A stretch of 64,000 bases of DNA from Mycobacterium barrassiae. GTDB taxonomy: Bacteria; Actinomycetota; Actinomycetes; Mycobacteriales; Mycobacteriaceae. The notes under the pieces are model-generated. The model was given only the letters and a program-made list of their open reading frames with translations. It did not search any database and was not told the origin of the DNA. Position 1 is the stretch's first letter; each line of letters starts with the position of its first letter. Shown here piece after piece: positions 24,108 to 32,286 of the stretch. The translations under genes and the position numbers were made by a program. The stretch is taken from assembly GCF_025822765.1 (NCBI RefSeq), contig NZ_JACKUK010000026.1:1-64000 (forward strand). Direction: 5' to 3'.

Positions 24108-24372
24108 CCATCCAATCTGATCGGGTGGCCTACTTTTCAACCGTCGCGACTGGCCGGACTTTCAACCGTCGTCAACACGCACCACACGGCATCCCGCCGC
24201 AGCCGCGCCTTCTGGAGTCACCGACTCCCTGATCCCCTGCTGTACCAGACAATCGAGAGTCTCCTTCGGCGTGGGCTAGTTCGCAGGGTCAGTCGACCAA
24301 CGTTCGACATCTGACACTCTCGGGCTGAACACATGCGGTTCGGCCGCCTGGATTTGTGGTTTTCCCGCAGCA

Positions 24373-24597
24373 TTAGTCGATGAGGTACTCGTCGTTCATA
24401 TCGGCATTCACGGTGAGCGGCCTTTCGGTTATACCGATGCCTTCGTCCTCGGCCATACGGCGCTCCCAGTGAGCCTCCATCAGAACGTTCACCTCGTTTG
24501 CTTGCTCCTGGGACAGGTAGAAAGCCTTGGCTCCGACCACGGCGACTTTTCCGCATACCAGAAGGACGAGATCGCGCTGAACCGCCTTTGACGACAT
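24373..24597 (-). CDS. Small hypothetical protein
   Basis: 74 residues, MSSKAVQRDLVLLVCGKVAVVGAK followed by AFYLSQEQANEVNVLMEAHWERRMAEDEG. It has balanced composition with helix-forming spacing. No domain is recognised and no ribosome-binding site is evident, so the start is uncertain. It lies between the IS element and the oxidase-accessory genes, on the same strand as the latter. Confidence 0.45.
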   Translation of the reverse strand: MSSKAVQRDLVLLVCGKVAVVGAKAFYLSQEQANEVNVLMEAHWERRMAEDEGIGITERPLTVNADMNDEYLID

Positions 24598-24817
24598 GAA
24601 GTGGTTTGCGCGGTGAGTCCAAAAAAGTACATGAAGAAATCACTGGCCGATGGTCCGGCACCAGCAAACGTCCGAGCTGGTATCAGCCACTGCAGCCCTA
24701 GTGAAATATGTCAATAGTGATGATGGTCAGACCACAGTTCCCTTAGGGAGTGCTCACCGGCAGAACGAGACGCCAGCGTCAAGCCGTCAGCTTGAAACGG
24801 ATTGGCCGTCTGCCGCG

Positions 24818-25093
24818 TCACCCCAATGGACCGGTAGCGAACCAGAATCCCAGGATGATCGCCGCTACCACGAAGGGCCATGCTTCGAAGGCGGCGCGCA
24901 CGGGGATAGGTGCGTTTCGCAGCTCCATGAAGTCAAGGATCACATATCTGACCTTGACCGCAGCGATCAGGAAGGTCCCGACCACCGCGAAGGTAGGGCT
25001 GACCAGATCCTTGGACAGTCCCCACGTCGTGACGCACGTAAGCACCACCAGGGCCAACCACACCCACGTGACCCGCTCGCGTAATACGGACAT
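24818..25093 (-). CDS. NorF/cytochrome c oxidase subunit IV-like membrane protein
   Basis: 91 residues with three hydrophobic segments (VWLALVVLTCVTTW, FAVVGTFLIAAVKVRYVIL, AFEAWPFVVAAIILGFWF) and the KVRYVILDFMELR motif typical of small prokaryotic cytochrome c oxidase subunit IV and NorF proteins. Its ATG overlaps the stop of the subunit III-like gene by one base, so it belongs to the same transcript. No subunit I gene (haem-copper catalytic subunit) is present nearby. Confidence 0.75.
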   Translation of the reverse strand: MSVLRERVTWVWLALVVLTCVTTWGLSKDLVSPTFAVVGTFLIAAVKVRYVILDFMELRNAPIPVRAAFEAWPFVVAAIILGFWFATGPLG

Positions 25094-25698
25094 CAGGCTG
25101 CCTTCAAGAGATAGAGCAGGGGGAACAGTACGACCCACAACAGGTCGACCAAATGCCAGTAGGAGGCAACGGATTCCGGCACGGCGCGATGCAAGCTGTC
25201 GTAGGTGCCGCGCCGCGACCTGATCCACAGATAGGTCAGCATGCTGGTGCCCACCACGACGTGTATGAGGTGGATCCCGGTCAGCGTGAAGTACCACATG
25301 AAGAAGGGGTTGGTGCCCGGGTTGATGCCGTGCGCGAACTTATCGAAGTATTCGATCGCCTTGGACACCATGAACATCAGGCCGGTGACCGCACCCCCGA
25401 GCAGGAGAAGAGGCTCGCGGCCGATCTCATTACGCTTCATGGCCTGCACGGCGAGAGCGACCGACCAGGAGCTGGTCAACAGGATCAGCGTGTCGATGCC
25501 GCCCAGATGCATGTTGAGCGTCTGCCGGGAGGCCTCGAACACCTCCGGGTATTTGAGTCGATCCTGCATGAAGCTGAGGAACAGGATCGCGAAGATGACC
25601 GCGTCCGCGCCGATGAAGACCCACACGCCGTCCACACCGGGAAGGCGCCTGGCTTTCACACGACAGGTGGAGACGACCTCATCGCTAGGCGTTGACAA
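25093..25698 (-). CDS. NorE/cytochrome c oxidase subunit III-like membrane protein
   Basis: About 201 residues from a TTG overlapping the end of the upstream gene; a GTG in RVKARRLPG is another possible start. The body has five membrane segments and the subunit III pattern PGVDGVWVFIGADAVIFAILFLSF, SKAIEYFDK, FFMWYFTLTGIHLIHVVVGT and SYWHLVDLLWVVLFPLLYL. NorE-type proteins assist assembly of nitric oxide reductases or related oxidases without binding metals. Here, with a NorF-like gene and a 6-TM partner, the module lacks its catalytic subunit. Confidence 0.8.
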   Translation of the reverse strand: MSTPSDEVVSTCRVKARRLPGVDGVWVFIGADAVIFAILFLSFMQDRLKYPEVFEASRQTLNMHLGGIDTLILLTSSWSVALAVQAMKRNEIGREPLLLLGGAVTGLMFMVSKAIEYFDKFAHGINPGTNPFFMWYFTLTGIHLIHVVVGTSMLTYLWIRSRRGTYDSLHRAVPESVASYWHLVDLLWVVLFPLLYLLKAA

Positions 25699-26473
25699 GC
25701 CCTGCAGCCTCGTCCTCGGACTGGAGCCGAGGGATTGCCTTGATGATGAAGAAGGACAGGCTCGGGATCCAGAAGAACCAGGTGAAGAAGGCAATCCAAA
25801 AGCTGATCACGCCGTTGAACGCCAGCGGCCCTGTCGTGACGAACGGGATCGCACTCACCGCGAAGAATGACACGAAGGTGATCCAACCCCACCAGACGAC
25901 GGGCGCCGGGACCAGCTTCTTCTCCCTCTTGTCCCGCATGAACACGATGCTGATCGCCGCAATCTGCAACGACGTGACGAAGTACGCCAAATCAAACGTG
26001 AGCCAGCCAAACCAGTAGAGCATGTGCATGATTTCGGGACTGAGATTGTTGACCTCGTGCGCGGCGGTCAGCCAGATCGCCATGGTGATCATGACCGGCG
26101 CACAGGTTATCGTCCCGCCCATCATCTCAAGCTTGGACAACAAGCCGCCGGGACCCTCGATACGCTCCATCACTCGGGCGACCGCCACGCTGAACGACAT
26201 GTAGAAGGCGGTCATGGTGAGGCAGATGCTCAATGCGATCAGGAGCGGGAGCCTCAACTCGGTGAAGTGCGCCTTCACCTCGTCCGGCGTCGCGTTGGCC
26301 GACAACGGCGGCATATTGCGGGCGAGGATCCCCCAGAGGCCGAAGACCGCGAACAAGAAAACCGGGCCGGTCCACGCGAGGATCTTCCACGTCCTGTAGT
26401 CCGTCGGATAGGGCGACAAGTCGCGCGTCAGCGGCGCGCGAGGAGGGGTGGCGGGCTCGACGTTCGTTGTCAT
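25685..26473 (-). CDS. Multi-pass membrane protein linked to the NorE/NorF-like pair
   Basis: 262 residues with about six membrane segments (VFLFAVFGLWGILA, LPLLIALSICLTMTAFYMSF, APVMITMAIWLTAA, LYWFGWLTFDLAYFVTSLQIAAISIVFM, WWGWITFVSFFAVSAIPFV, ISFWIAFFTWFFWIPSLSFFIIKAI). The family is not one I can name with a function. The ATG follows GGAGCA at a normal distance. It overlaps the subunit III-like gene by 14 nt, so the three proteins are probably made together. A leader resembling those of gpsA and the PFK gene precedes it. Confidence 0.65.
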   Translation of the reverse strand: MTTNVEPATPPRAPLTRDLSPYPTDYRTWKILAWTGPVFLFAVFGLWGILARNMPPLSANATPDEVKAHFTELRLPLLIALSICLTMTAFYMSFSVAVARVMERIEGPGGLLSKLEMMGGTITCAPVMITMAIWLTAAHEVNNLSPEIMHMLYWFGWLTFDLAYFVTSLQIAAISIVFMRDKREKKLVPAPVVWWGWITFVSFFAVSAIPFVTTGPLAFNGVISFWIAFFTWFFWIPSLSFFIIKAIPRLQSEDEAAGLVNA

Positions 26474-26520
26474 GGATGTGCTCCTTCAAAGTCATCTAGA
26501 TCGTCACCCAGACGCTCAAT

Positions 26521-26546
26521 ACCGGCTTCCCCCCGCAGAGCCATTT
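26521..26546 (-). promoter_or_regulatory. GGGGGGAAG leader element (copy 3)
   Basis: Read on the minus strand, AAATGGCTCTG is followed by CGGGGGGAAGCCGG, then later GGGTGA before the membrane-protein gene at 26473. It resembles the leaders at 27606-27656 and 28971-29021 but is more diverged. Confidence 0.35.
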
Positions 26547-26573
26547 CGTACCCCTAATCGGGGCACCCAGATG

Positions 26574-27599
26574 TCAGAAGCCCGAGCCGTGGACCTCGTG
26601 GCCGGGCTTCTCGGCGGCAAGGCCGCGATACGCGCCTTCGGGGGTTGCGCCGTGGCTGATGACGCCGTCGACCTCGCGCGCGATCGGCATCGACAGCCCG
26701 TACTTCTCGGCGAATTCCATGATCACGCTGGCCGCCTTGACGCCCTCGGCGACCTGATTCATCGACGCAATGATCTCGTCGATCGACTTACCCGAGCCCA
26801 ACTGCTCGCCGACGTGACGATTGCGGCTGCGCTGGCTCGTGCACGTGACGATCAGATCGCCCATGCCCGCCAGACCCGCGAACGTGTCGCGGTGTCCGCC
26901 GGCCGCTTCGCCCATCTTGGACATTTCGCGTATTGCCCGCGACATCACCATCGCGCGCGTGTTTTCGCCGATGCCGAGCGAGTAGCCCATTCCGACCGCG
27001 ATGGCATACACGTTCTTCAACGCCCCCGCCATCTCCACGCCAACCACGTCGTCGGTGGTGTAGGTCCGAAATCGCCTCGTGCGGAACAGCTCCGCGAGCC
27101 GCGCAGCGAGATGCTGATCGGGCATCGCGAGCACGGCCGCGGCCGCGTAGCCGTCGGCGACCTCACGTGCGATGTTCGGCCCGGCCAGGATGCCGGCCGG
27201 ATGACCTGGCAGCACCTCGTCGACGATCTCGCTCATCCGGTAGTTGGTGCCCTGCTCGAGACCCTTCACCAAAGACACCACCGGCACCCACGGCCGCAAC
27301 TCCTTGGCCAGTTCTGTCAGTACTGCGCGGAAACCGTGCGACGGCACCCCCATCACAATGACGTCGGCGCACTCGGCTGCCTCGGAGAAGTCCGTGGTGG
27401 CCTGCAACGTGAGCGCTAACTCGACCTCATTGCCCAGGTACTTGCTATTGCGGTGGTTCTCGTTGATGTCATTGGCGGTCTCCTCGGACCGCACCCACTG
27501 CAACGTCGGCCCACGCCTGGCGCAAATGGACGCTACGGTGGTGCCCCACGAGCCTCCACCAAGTACGACGATGCGCGGTTGGCGCTGAGAAGAGGTCAT
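26574..27599 (-). CDS. gpsA: Glycerol-3-phosphate dehydrogenase [NAD(P)+]
   Basis: The 341-residue cytosolic enzyme reduces dihydroxyacetone phosphate to sn-glycerol 3-phosphate for phospholipid synthesis. Visible marks: the dinucleotide-binding GGGSWGTTVA near residue 13, NSKYLG, SLVKGLEQ near 105, LAGPNIAREVADG near 130, the catalytic-lysine region VEMAGALKNVYAIAVGM near 190, FAGLAGMGDLIVTCTS near 245 and SRNRHVGEQLGSG. The start at ATG 27599 (MTSSQRQ) is supported by its alignment with the start of the PFK gene after a shared leader. Mycobacteria often carry two gpsA copies; this may be the accessory one. Confidence 0.92.
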   Translation of the reverse strand: MTSSQRQPRIVVLGGGSWGTTVASICARRGPTLQWVRSEETANDINENHRNSKYLGNEVELALTLQATTDFSEAAECADVIVMGVPSHGFRAVLTELAKELRPWVPVVSLVKGLEQGTNYRMSEIVDEVLPGHPAGILAGPNIAREVADGYAAAAVLAMPDQHLAARLAELFRTRRFRTYTTDDVVGVEMAGALKNVYAIAVGMGYSLGIGENTRAMVMSRAIREMSKMGEAAGGHRDTFAGLAGMGDLIVTCTSQRSRNRHVGEQLGSGKSIDEIIASMNQVAEGVKAASVIMEFAEKYGLSMPIAREVDGVISHGATPEGAYRGLAAEKPGHEVHGSGF

Positions 27600-27605
27600 A
27601 CATCG

Positions 27606-27656
27606 GCATCCTCACCCATGCGACCGGCCGCGGCTTCCCCCGAACGAGGCAACTTT
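27606..27656 (-). promoter_or_regulatory. Conserved leader before gpsA (copy 1)
   Basis: On the minus strand the leader reads AAAAGTTGCCTCGTTCGG, then GGGAAG, a CG-rich stretch and GAGGATG. It matches the PFK leader almost base for base over about 50 nt, with similar spacing to the ATGACCTC start. Confidence 0.55.
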
Positions 27657-27671
27657 TCAAACTGGGACCGT

Positions 27672-28961
27672 CTACAGCATGTCGTCTGGCTGACCCGTCA
27701 CCGAGATCACTGTCCGATAGAGGTAGCCGTCCGTGGCGACCTTCTTTCGCGACGAGACCGCCGTCGGTATAGGCACAAGGGTCAAACGCCGTCGCCAGGA
27801 ACCGATGACCGTGTCGGTCTTGCCCGCCATCCCCGCGTGAACGGCCGCATGACCCAACCGCAGGCAGAAGTTGGCATCGCGAGCATTGGCAGGCAAACTG
27901 CGGATCATGTAGCTGGGGTCGATGTACTTCAGGCTCACCGAAACGCCTTCAGCCCGCATCCTTTCCGGAATGTTCTCTCGCAAGAAAGTGCCGATGTCGC
28001 CCTGGCGCCGGTTTCCTGACGCATCCCATTCAGTGGCCTCCGGCAACAGATCTTGGCCCGCCCCCTCAGCGACGACGATCACCACGTATCCATCCCGTTC
28101 AATGCGTTGTCGGGCCACTCGGACGACCCCGTCAAGGCTGAACGCGACTTCTGGGATGAGGCACAGGCCGACCTGGGTATCCGCCAGAGTGGCGAAGCTG
28201 GCGATGAACCCGGAGTCGCGTCCCATCAGCTTCACCAGGCCGATACCGGACCGATGACACGACGCCTCCACATATGCCGCTCGCGTCGCTTGGCGTGCGG
28301 CCTCGACCGCCGTGTCGAATCCGAATGACGTGTCGATGAACGAAATGTCGTTGTCAATCGTCTTCGGTACACCCACCACGGCGATCTTGAGGTCTCGTCG
28401 TCGTATCTCCTCGACGATCGAATGCGCACCGCGCAATGTTCCATCGCCCCCGATGGCGAACAACAGCTGGATGCCGAGCCGCTCGAGTGTGTCCACCATT
28501 TCGTCGACCGGTTGCGGTCCGCGGGACGAGCCCAGGACCGTACCGCCGACTTCGTGGATCTGACTCACGCGGCGGGTGGTCAATTCGATCGGCGGCAGCG
28601 CGTTTTGCTCGGCCAGACCCGTGAAGCCGAATCGAAAGCCGTGGATCGTTGCAACACCGTATCTTTCGCGCAAGCAGACCACGATCGATCGTATGACGTC
28701 ATTCAGGCCGGGACAGAGCCCCCCACACGTGACGATCCCGCACTTCAGGGTGTCGGGCTCAAAGTAGATATTTTCCTGCGGTCCCGCCAACTCGAAGGCA
28801 GGAGGGTCGATTCCGGCAAGAAATTGCGTGCGTAACTCGTCAAGATCGGCGCGGAACAAGAGCCGTTTCGATGGGTCCATGAATCCAGTCGAGCGCAATG
28901 GAGACGCGATCTGGCATTCGCCCAGAACATCGGTCCTGAAGTCTGGCGGAAGTGAGGTCAT
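27672..28961 (-). CDS. ATP-dependent-type 6-phosphofructokinase (PfkA superfamily, long form)
   Basis: About 429 residues from the ATG at 28961 (MTSLPPDF), chosen by the leader homology with gpsA; a GTG at 28985 and an ATG at 28973 are in frame. The protein has the long N-terminal extension of the plant and spirochaete PFK group before CGIVTCGGLCPGLNDVIR. GGDGTLRGA carries the Gly that marks ATP rather than pyrophosphate use, and PKTIDND holds the catalytic Asp. MGRDSGFIASFA and LIPEVAF are further family blocks. It phosphorylates fructose 6-phosphate. It is an extra enzyme beyond the usual mycobacterial PfkA and may serve triose and glycerol-phosphate balance with gpsA. Confidence 0.88.
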   Translation of the reverse strand: MTSLPPDFRTDVLGECQIASPLRSTGFMDPSKRLLFRADLDELRTQFLAGIDPPAFELAGPQENIYFEPDTLKCGIVTCGGLCPGLNDVIRSIVVCLRERYGVATIHGFRFGFTGLAEQNALPPIELTTRRVSQIHEVGGTVLGSSRGPQPVDEMVDTLERLGIQLLFAIGGDGTLRGAHSIVEEIRRRDLKIAVVGVPKTIDNDISFIDTSFGFDTAVEAARQATRAAYVEASCHRSGIGLVKLMGRDSGFIASFATLADTQVGLCLIPEVAFSLDGVVRVARQRIERDGYVVIVVAEGAGQDLLPEATEWDASGNRRQGDIGTFLRENIPERMRAEGVSVSLKYIDPSYMIRSLPANARDANFCLRLGHAAVHAGMAGKTDTVIGSWRRRLTLVPIPTAVSSRKKVATDGYLYRTVISVTGQPDDML

Positions 28962-28970
28962 GACAGTCGT

Positions 28971-29021
28971 CATCCTCGCCGACACGGCCGACGCGGGACT
29001 TCCCCCGAACGAGCACCTTTT
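28971..29021 (-). promoter_or_regulatory. Conserved leader before the PFK gene (copy 2)
   Basis: On the minus strand AAAAGGTGCTCGTTCGG is followed by GGGAAG, a CG-rich stretch and GCGAGGATG. It is nearly collinear with the gpsA leader, so both leaders share an origin or a common regulator or RNA structure. Confidence 0.55.
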
Positions 29022-29026
29022 GCTCC

Positions 29027-29052
29027 CCTTCTCGGGGCATGCCCCGAGAAGG
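29027..29052 (-). terminator. Perfect 26-bp palindrome after the FadR-type regulator
   Basis: The arms CCTTCTCGGGGC and GCCCCGAGAAGG are exactly complementary, centred on GCATGC. The hairpin starts 8 nt past the stop of the gene at 29061-29846 and precedes the PFK leader, so it fits a strong terminator without a U-tract. Confidence 0.65.
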
Positions 29053-29060
29053 ACGGTGAG

Positions 29061-29846
29061 TTATTCGCCAACGGCGGCGTCGCCGACCACGATCGCCTCG
29101 CGCTCGTCGGATTCGGCCAGTGCATCAGCGTAGCCATGCACGTGCTTGCGCATCCGCCGCGCCGCGGTCGCGGCGTCACGATCCCGGATGGCGCTTGTGA
29201 TCATCTGGTGTGCCGTCGTTGTCACCGCACGGACCTCGGCATCGATGAAAGCTTCATCTTGCGTGCCCGCATAGATCGCTTGCGATAGGGCAACCATGAA
29301 GCCGATCAACAGTTCATTGTGGCTAGCGACCGCGACTGCCACGTGCCAATCCAGGTTGGCCTGCAGGAACTGTTCGAGATCGGCGTCCGGGAAGGCGATC
29401 GCCTCGTTGGCACGGTCCATTTCGGCGAGATCCACGGCGTCACGGTTGCGGGCGGCAAGCTCGGCGCAGAACGGTTCCAGCGCCTCCCTTGTCTCCATCA
29501 GGTCGACCAGTTTGATGCGCCGTCCGCGGATCAGCATGCTCACCGAGCTGGACATCGACTTAGTGGTGGGCCGCTGGACGAATGCTCCGCCAGCGCGCCC
29601 GGCTTTGACGCGGACCAGGTTTTGCACCTCGAGGATGCGCAGCGCTTCACGCACGGTGGCTCGACTCATCTGCGTTTGCTTCACGAGTTCACGCTCGGCC
29701 GGTAGCGGGGCGCCCTCGGCGAGTTCACCGTTGAGGATCCGCTCACGCAGCTCGCTGGCGAGGACATCTGACGCCTTGGGAACCTCCACAGGTTTCAGCT
29801 TGAGATTGGAGCGCGGAGATGTCGTCGCTGCATCTGCTGCTTCCAT
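29061..29846 (-). CDS. FadR-subfamily (GntR/FCD) transcriptional regulator
   Basis: This 261-residue protein has an N-terminal winged HTH: VLASELRERILNGELAEGAPLPAERELVKQTQMSRATVREALRILEVQNLV (about 28-80). A C-terminal FCD domain supplies metal or acyl ligand binding with DLMETREALEPFCAELAA, NLDWHVAVAVASHN and HQMITSAIRDRDAATAARRMRKHVHGY. AGGTGG precedes the ATG. It diverges from the acyl-CoA catabolic operon, and a GGTCAGACC operator lies 20 nt before its own start. It very likely represses that operon until an acyl-CoA intermediate appears. Confidence 0.88.
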   Translation of the reverse strand: MEAADAATTSPRSNLKLKPVEVPKASDVLASELRERILNGELAEGAPLPAERELVKQTQMSRATVREALRILEVQNLVRVKAGRAGGAFVQRPTTKSMSSSVSMLIRGRRIKLVDLMETREALEPFCAELAARNRDAVDLAEMDRANEAIAFPDADLEQFLQANLDWHVAVAVASHNELLIGFMVALSQAIYAGTQDEAFIDAEVRAVTTTAHQMITSAIRDRDAATAARRMRKHVHGYADALAESDEREAIVVGDAAVGE

Positions 29847-29865
29847 CGCACCACCTAATGGATTA

Positions 29866-29877
29866 TGGTCAGACCTA
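29866..29877. promoter_or_regulatory. FadR-type operator, site 1
   Basis: TGGTCAGACCTA contains the palindrome GGTC-A-GACC, the form bound by FadR-like GntR proteins. It lies in the divergent promoter between the regulator and the first acyl-CoA dehydrogenase gene. Confidence 0.6.
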
Positions 29878-29938
29878 AAATACCATTTATTCTATTTGGC
29901 CGTTCCCTGCAACCGGAATGGCGATGGGAGAAGGACCG

Positions 29939-31015
29939 ATGCACTGGGAGCTCTCAGACGAGCAGGATCTGTTCGTCGCGTCGCTGAGGGAGTGGCTGCA
30001 GGAACGTGCAGACTCCTCGGTGGTGCGCGGTTGGCTCGAAGCGGGCGACCACACCCACTTTGAGCGCCTCTTTGTGGAGGAGGGTTGGGCCAGTGTCGGC
30101 TTCGACGAAAGCTTCGGAGGTCAGGGTGGCGGTGTACTCGAACTCGCGCTCACCGCACGCGAATTGGGCCGTGCCGCGGCACCGTCGGCGGGTTGGCTGC
30201 AGTCCGCCATCGTCGTGCCTGCACTGGCCGACGATCCAGACCTGCTAAACGCCGCGGTGGAGTCCGGTGAAGTGACCGCATTGGCGGTGCGGGCCGACCG
30301 CGTGCCTGCGGCAACATCGGTTGAGCGTTCGGGCGATCGGCTTCGCGGAAGGATACCGTGCGTGCTGGGCGCCGAGCGGGCACGACGGCTGCTTGTCCCC
30401 GCCACCGACGGTAGTACCACCGACCTGTGGCTGGTGGACTCCGCCGCGGAGGGGGTCGGCATCCGCTCACGCGCACTGCTGGATCGGTCCCGGGAAGTCG
30501 CAGACATCACTTTCGATGACGTCGCTGCATGCCGATTGAATGTTGACGCCAACGCGGTGCTTGAGGAAATGGCCTCCAGGGCAGCTATTCTCGTCGCCGC
30601 CGACACGCTGGGTGCCGCTGAGCGAATGCTCCAGCTTGCCGTCGATTACAGCAAGCAACGCCAACAGTTCGGCCAGCCGATCGGTGCCTTCCAAGCGGTC
30701 AAGCACACCGCAGCGCAGATGCTGGTCACCGTGGAGTCCTCGATGTCCATCGTCTTCTATGCAGCACAATCGGTCGAAGAAAGCTTGGCAGAGCGCGCAA
30801 CTCATGCGGCCGTGGCCAAGGCGCAAGTCACCGGTCACGCCGCCGAACTCGCCGACAGCGCGCTGACCCTTCACGGAGCCGTGGGCTACACGTGGGAGCA
30901 CGATCTGCACCTGTTCTACAAGCGCGCCAAGCTCAACGAAGTGCTGTTCGGCGCGCCGGCGGCATGGAACGAACGCATCGCAAAGGCGTTGCCGCTGATC
31001 CCCGTCCCGGCCTGA
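29939..31015 (+). CDS. Acyl-CoA dehydrogenase (FadE-like, first of two)
   Basis: 358 residues from the ATG at 29939, with GGAGAAGG upstream. It has the acyl-CoA dehydrogenase fold: an N-terminal helical domain (ELSDEQDLFVASLREWLQERAD), a mid barrel, and the C-terminal YSKQRQQFGQPIGAFQAVKHTAAQML and LHGAVGYTWEHDLHLFYKRAKL. The normal catalytic Glu position near the C-terminus (FGAPAAWNE) is not conserved. In actinobacteria such shorter chains often pair with a full-length FadE in an alpha2beta2 enzyme with a shared active site, so it may work with the next gene. It introduces a 2,3-double bond into an acyl-CoA using FAD. Confidence 0.85.
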   Translation: MHWELSDEQDLFVASLREWLQERADSSVVRGWLEAGDHTHFERLFVEEGWASVGFDESFGGQGGGVLELALTARELGRAAAPSAGWLQSAIVVPALADDPDLLNAAVESGEVTALAVRADRVPAATSVERSGDRLRGRIPCVLGAERARRLLVPATDGSTTDLWLVDSAAEGVGIRSRALLDRSREVADITFDDVAACRLNVDANAVLEEMASRAAILVAADTLGAAERMLQLAVDYSKQRQQFGQPIGAFQAVKHTAAQMLVTVESSMSIVFYAAQSVEESLAERATHAAVAKAQVTGHAAELADSALTLHGAVGYTWEHDLHLFYKRAKLNEVLFGAPAAWNERIAKALPLIPVPA

Positions 31016-31054
31016 CCAGGTATCGCCGCGTGTGACACAGATCGGCCTTTCTTT

Positions 31055-31067
31055 TTGGTCTGGCCAT
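31055..31067. promoter_or_regulatory. FadR-type operator, site 2
   Basis: TTGGTCTGGCCAT resembles sites at 29866 and 42560 (TGG...CCA palindrome). It lies about 55 nt before the second acyl-CoA dehydrogenase gene, suggesting an internal regulated promoter. Cores TATC and TTAG follow it, but no certain -10 box was assigned. Confidence 0.5.
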
Positions 31068-31119
31068 TAGTATCATTAGCCCATAGCATTATCCACGGGT
31101 TCGTCGAGCGGAGATCAAT

Positions 31120-32286
31120 GTGGACTTCGAGTTGAACGAGGATCAGCAAACGATCCGCGCAGCCGTCGCCGAGCTGGCCGGGAAGTTCGACGATCACTAC
31201 TGGATGACCAAGGATCAAGCGCACGAGTTTCCCACCGAGTTCTACGACGCGTTCGCCGAGGGCGGCTGGCTCGGCATCACCACGCCAGAGGAATACGGCG
31301 GGCACGGCTTCGGCATTACCGAGGCCTCCATCATCCTCGAGGAAGTCGCAGCCAGCGGGGCCGGGATGAATGGCGCCAGCTCGATGCACCTGTCGATCTT
31401 CGGAATGCACCCGGTGATCGTGCACGGATCCGAAGAGCTCAAGGCCCGCACGCTCCCCCGAATCGTCACCGGCGACTTGCACGTATGTTTCGGTGTCACG
31501 GAGCCGGGCGCGGGACTGGACACGACCAAGATCACGACCTTCGCGCGGCGTGACGGCGATCGCTACATCGTCAATGGCCGAAAGGTATGGATCTCCAAGG
31601 CGCTGGAATCGGAGAAGGTCCTGCTGCTGACCCGGACCACGAAGCTCGAGGACGTCAAGCGCAAGACCGAAGGCCTGACACTATTCCTGACTGACCTTGA
31701 TCGCAGCAAGGTCGAGATCCGCCCGATCTCGAAGATGGGCCGAAACGCGGTCAGCTCCAACGAATTGTTCATCGACGGTCTCGAGATCCCGGTCGAGGAC
31801 CGCGTCGGTGAGGAGGGTGAGGGTTTCCGCTACATCCTCGATGGTCTGAATCCCGAGCGCTGTCTGATCGCCGCCGAAGCGCTGGGCATCGGGCGCGCCG
31901 CGCTGCGCACAGCAGTTCGCTATGGCAACGAACGCGAGGTGTTTGGCCGGCCGATCGGCATGAACCAGGGCCTGCAGTTTCCATTGGCCGACTCGCTGGC
32001 CCGCCTGGACGCAGCCGAGCTGGTGCTGCGCAAGGCCACCTGGCTCTACGACCAAGGCAAACCCTGCGCACGCGAGGCCAATACAGCGAAGTACCTGTGT
32101 GCGGACGCCGGTTTCGACGCGGCCGACCGAGCACTACAAACACACGGCGGCATGGGGTACTCGGAGGAGTACCACGTGGCGCGGTACTTCCGCGAGGCGC
32201 GGCTTACCCGCATCGCGCCGATCAGCCAGGAGATGATCCTCAACTACTTGGGCGAGCACGTGCTGGGCCTGCCGAGGAGCTACTGA
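31120..32286 (+). CDS. Acyl-CoA dehydrogenase (second of two)
   Basis: 388 residues from a GTG (MDFELNEDQQTIRAAV) with GGAGATC upstream. Family blocks are VCFGVTEPGAGLDTTKITTFA, KVWISKA, a flavin-stacking region, REVFGRPIGMNQGLQFPLADS and QTHGGMGYSEEYHVARYFREARLTRIAPISQEMIL. The usual EGT catalytic loop is replaced by APISQEM, a common variant in actinobacterial FadE enzymes whose base lies elsewhere. Its stop overlaps the SDR start (TGATG). It likely oxidises the pathway's CoA ester, alone or with the first dehydrogenase. Confidence 0.88.
   Translation: MDFELNEDQQTIRAAVAELAGKFDDHYWMTKDQAHEFPTEFYDAFAEGGWLGITTPEEYGGHGFGITEASIILEEVAASGAGMNGASSMHLSIFGMHPVIVHGSEELKARTLPRIVTGDLHVCFGVTEPGAGLDTTKITTFARRDGDRYIVNGRKVWISKALESEKVLLLTRTTKLEDVKRKTEGLTLFLTDLDRSKVEIRPISKMGRNAVSSNELFIDGLEIPVEDRVGEEGEGFRYILDGLNPERCLIAAEALGIGRAALRTAVRYGNEREVFGRPIGMNQGLQFPLADSLARLDAAELVLRKATWLYDQGKPCAREANTAKYLCADAGFDAADRALQTHGGMGYSEEYHVARYFREARLTRIAPISQEMILNYLGEHVLGLPRSY

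Larger units (their letters stand above)
22018..24177. mobile_element. IS21-family insertion sequence with 5-bp target duplication
   Basis: The element starts TGTTGACGACGGT and ends ACCGTCGTCAACA, with complementary ends. A second inverted pair with the core GACGGTTGAAAAGTAGGCCA lies inside each end (about 22050-22069 and 24126-24145), giving the multiple terminal repeats typical of IS21. The flanks carry the direct repeat CGCAC (22013-22017 and 24178-24182). It encodes IstA and IstB on the minus strand, both apparently intact, so it may still be active. Confidence 0.9.

Noticed and set aside
21922-24372. Remainder of the truncated MBL hydrolase beyond the right island repeat or IS element
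   Set aside because: No frame there encodes the expected HTPGHSPG or GDAL strands on either strand.
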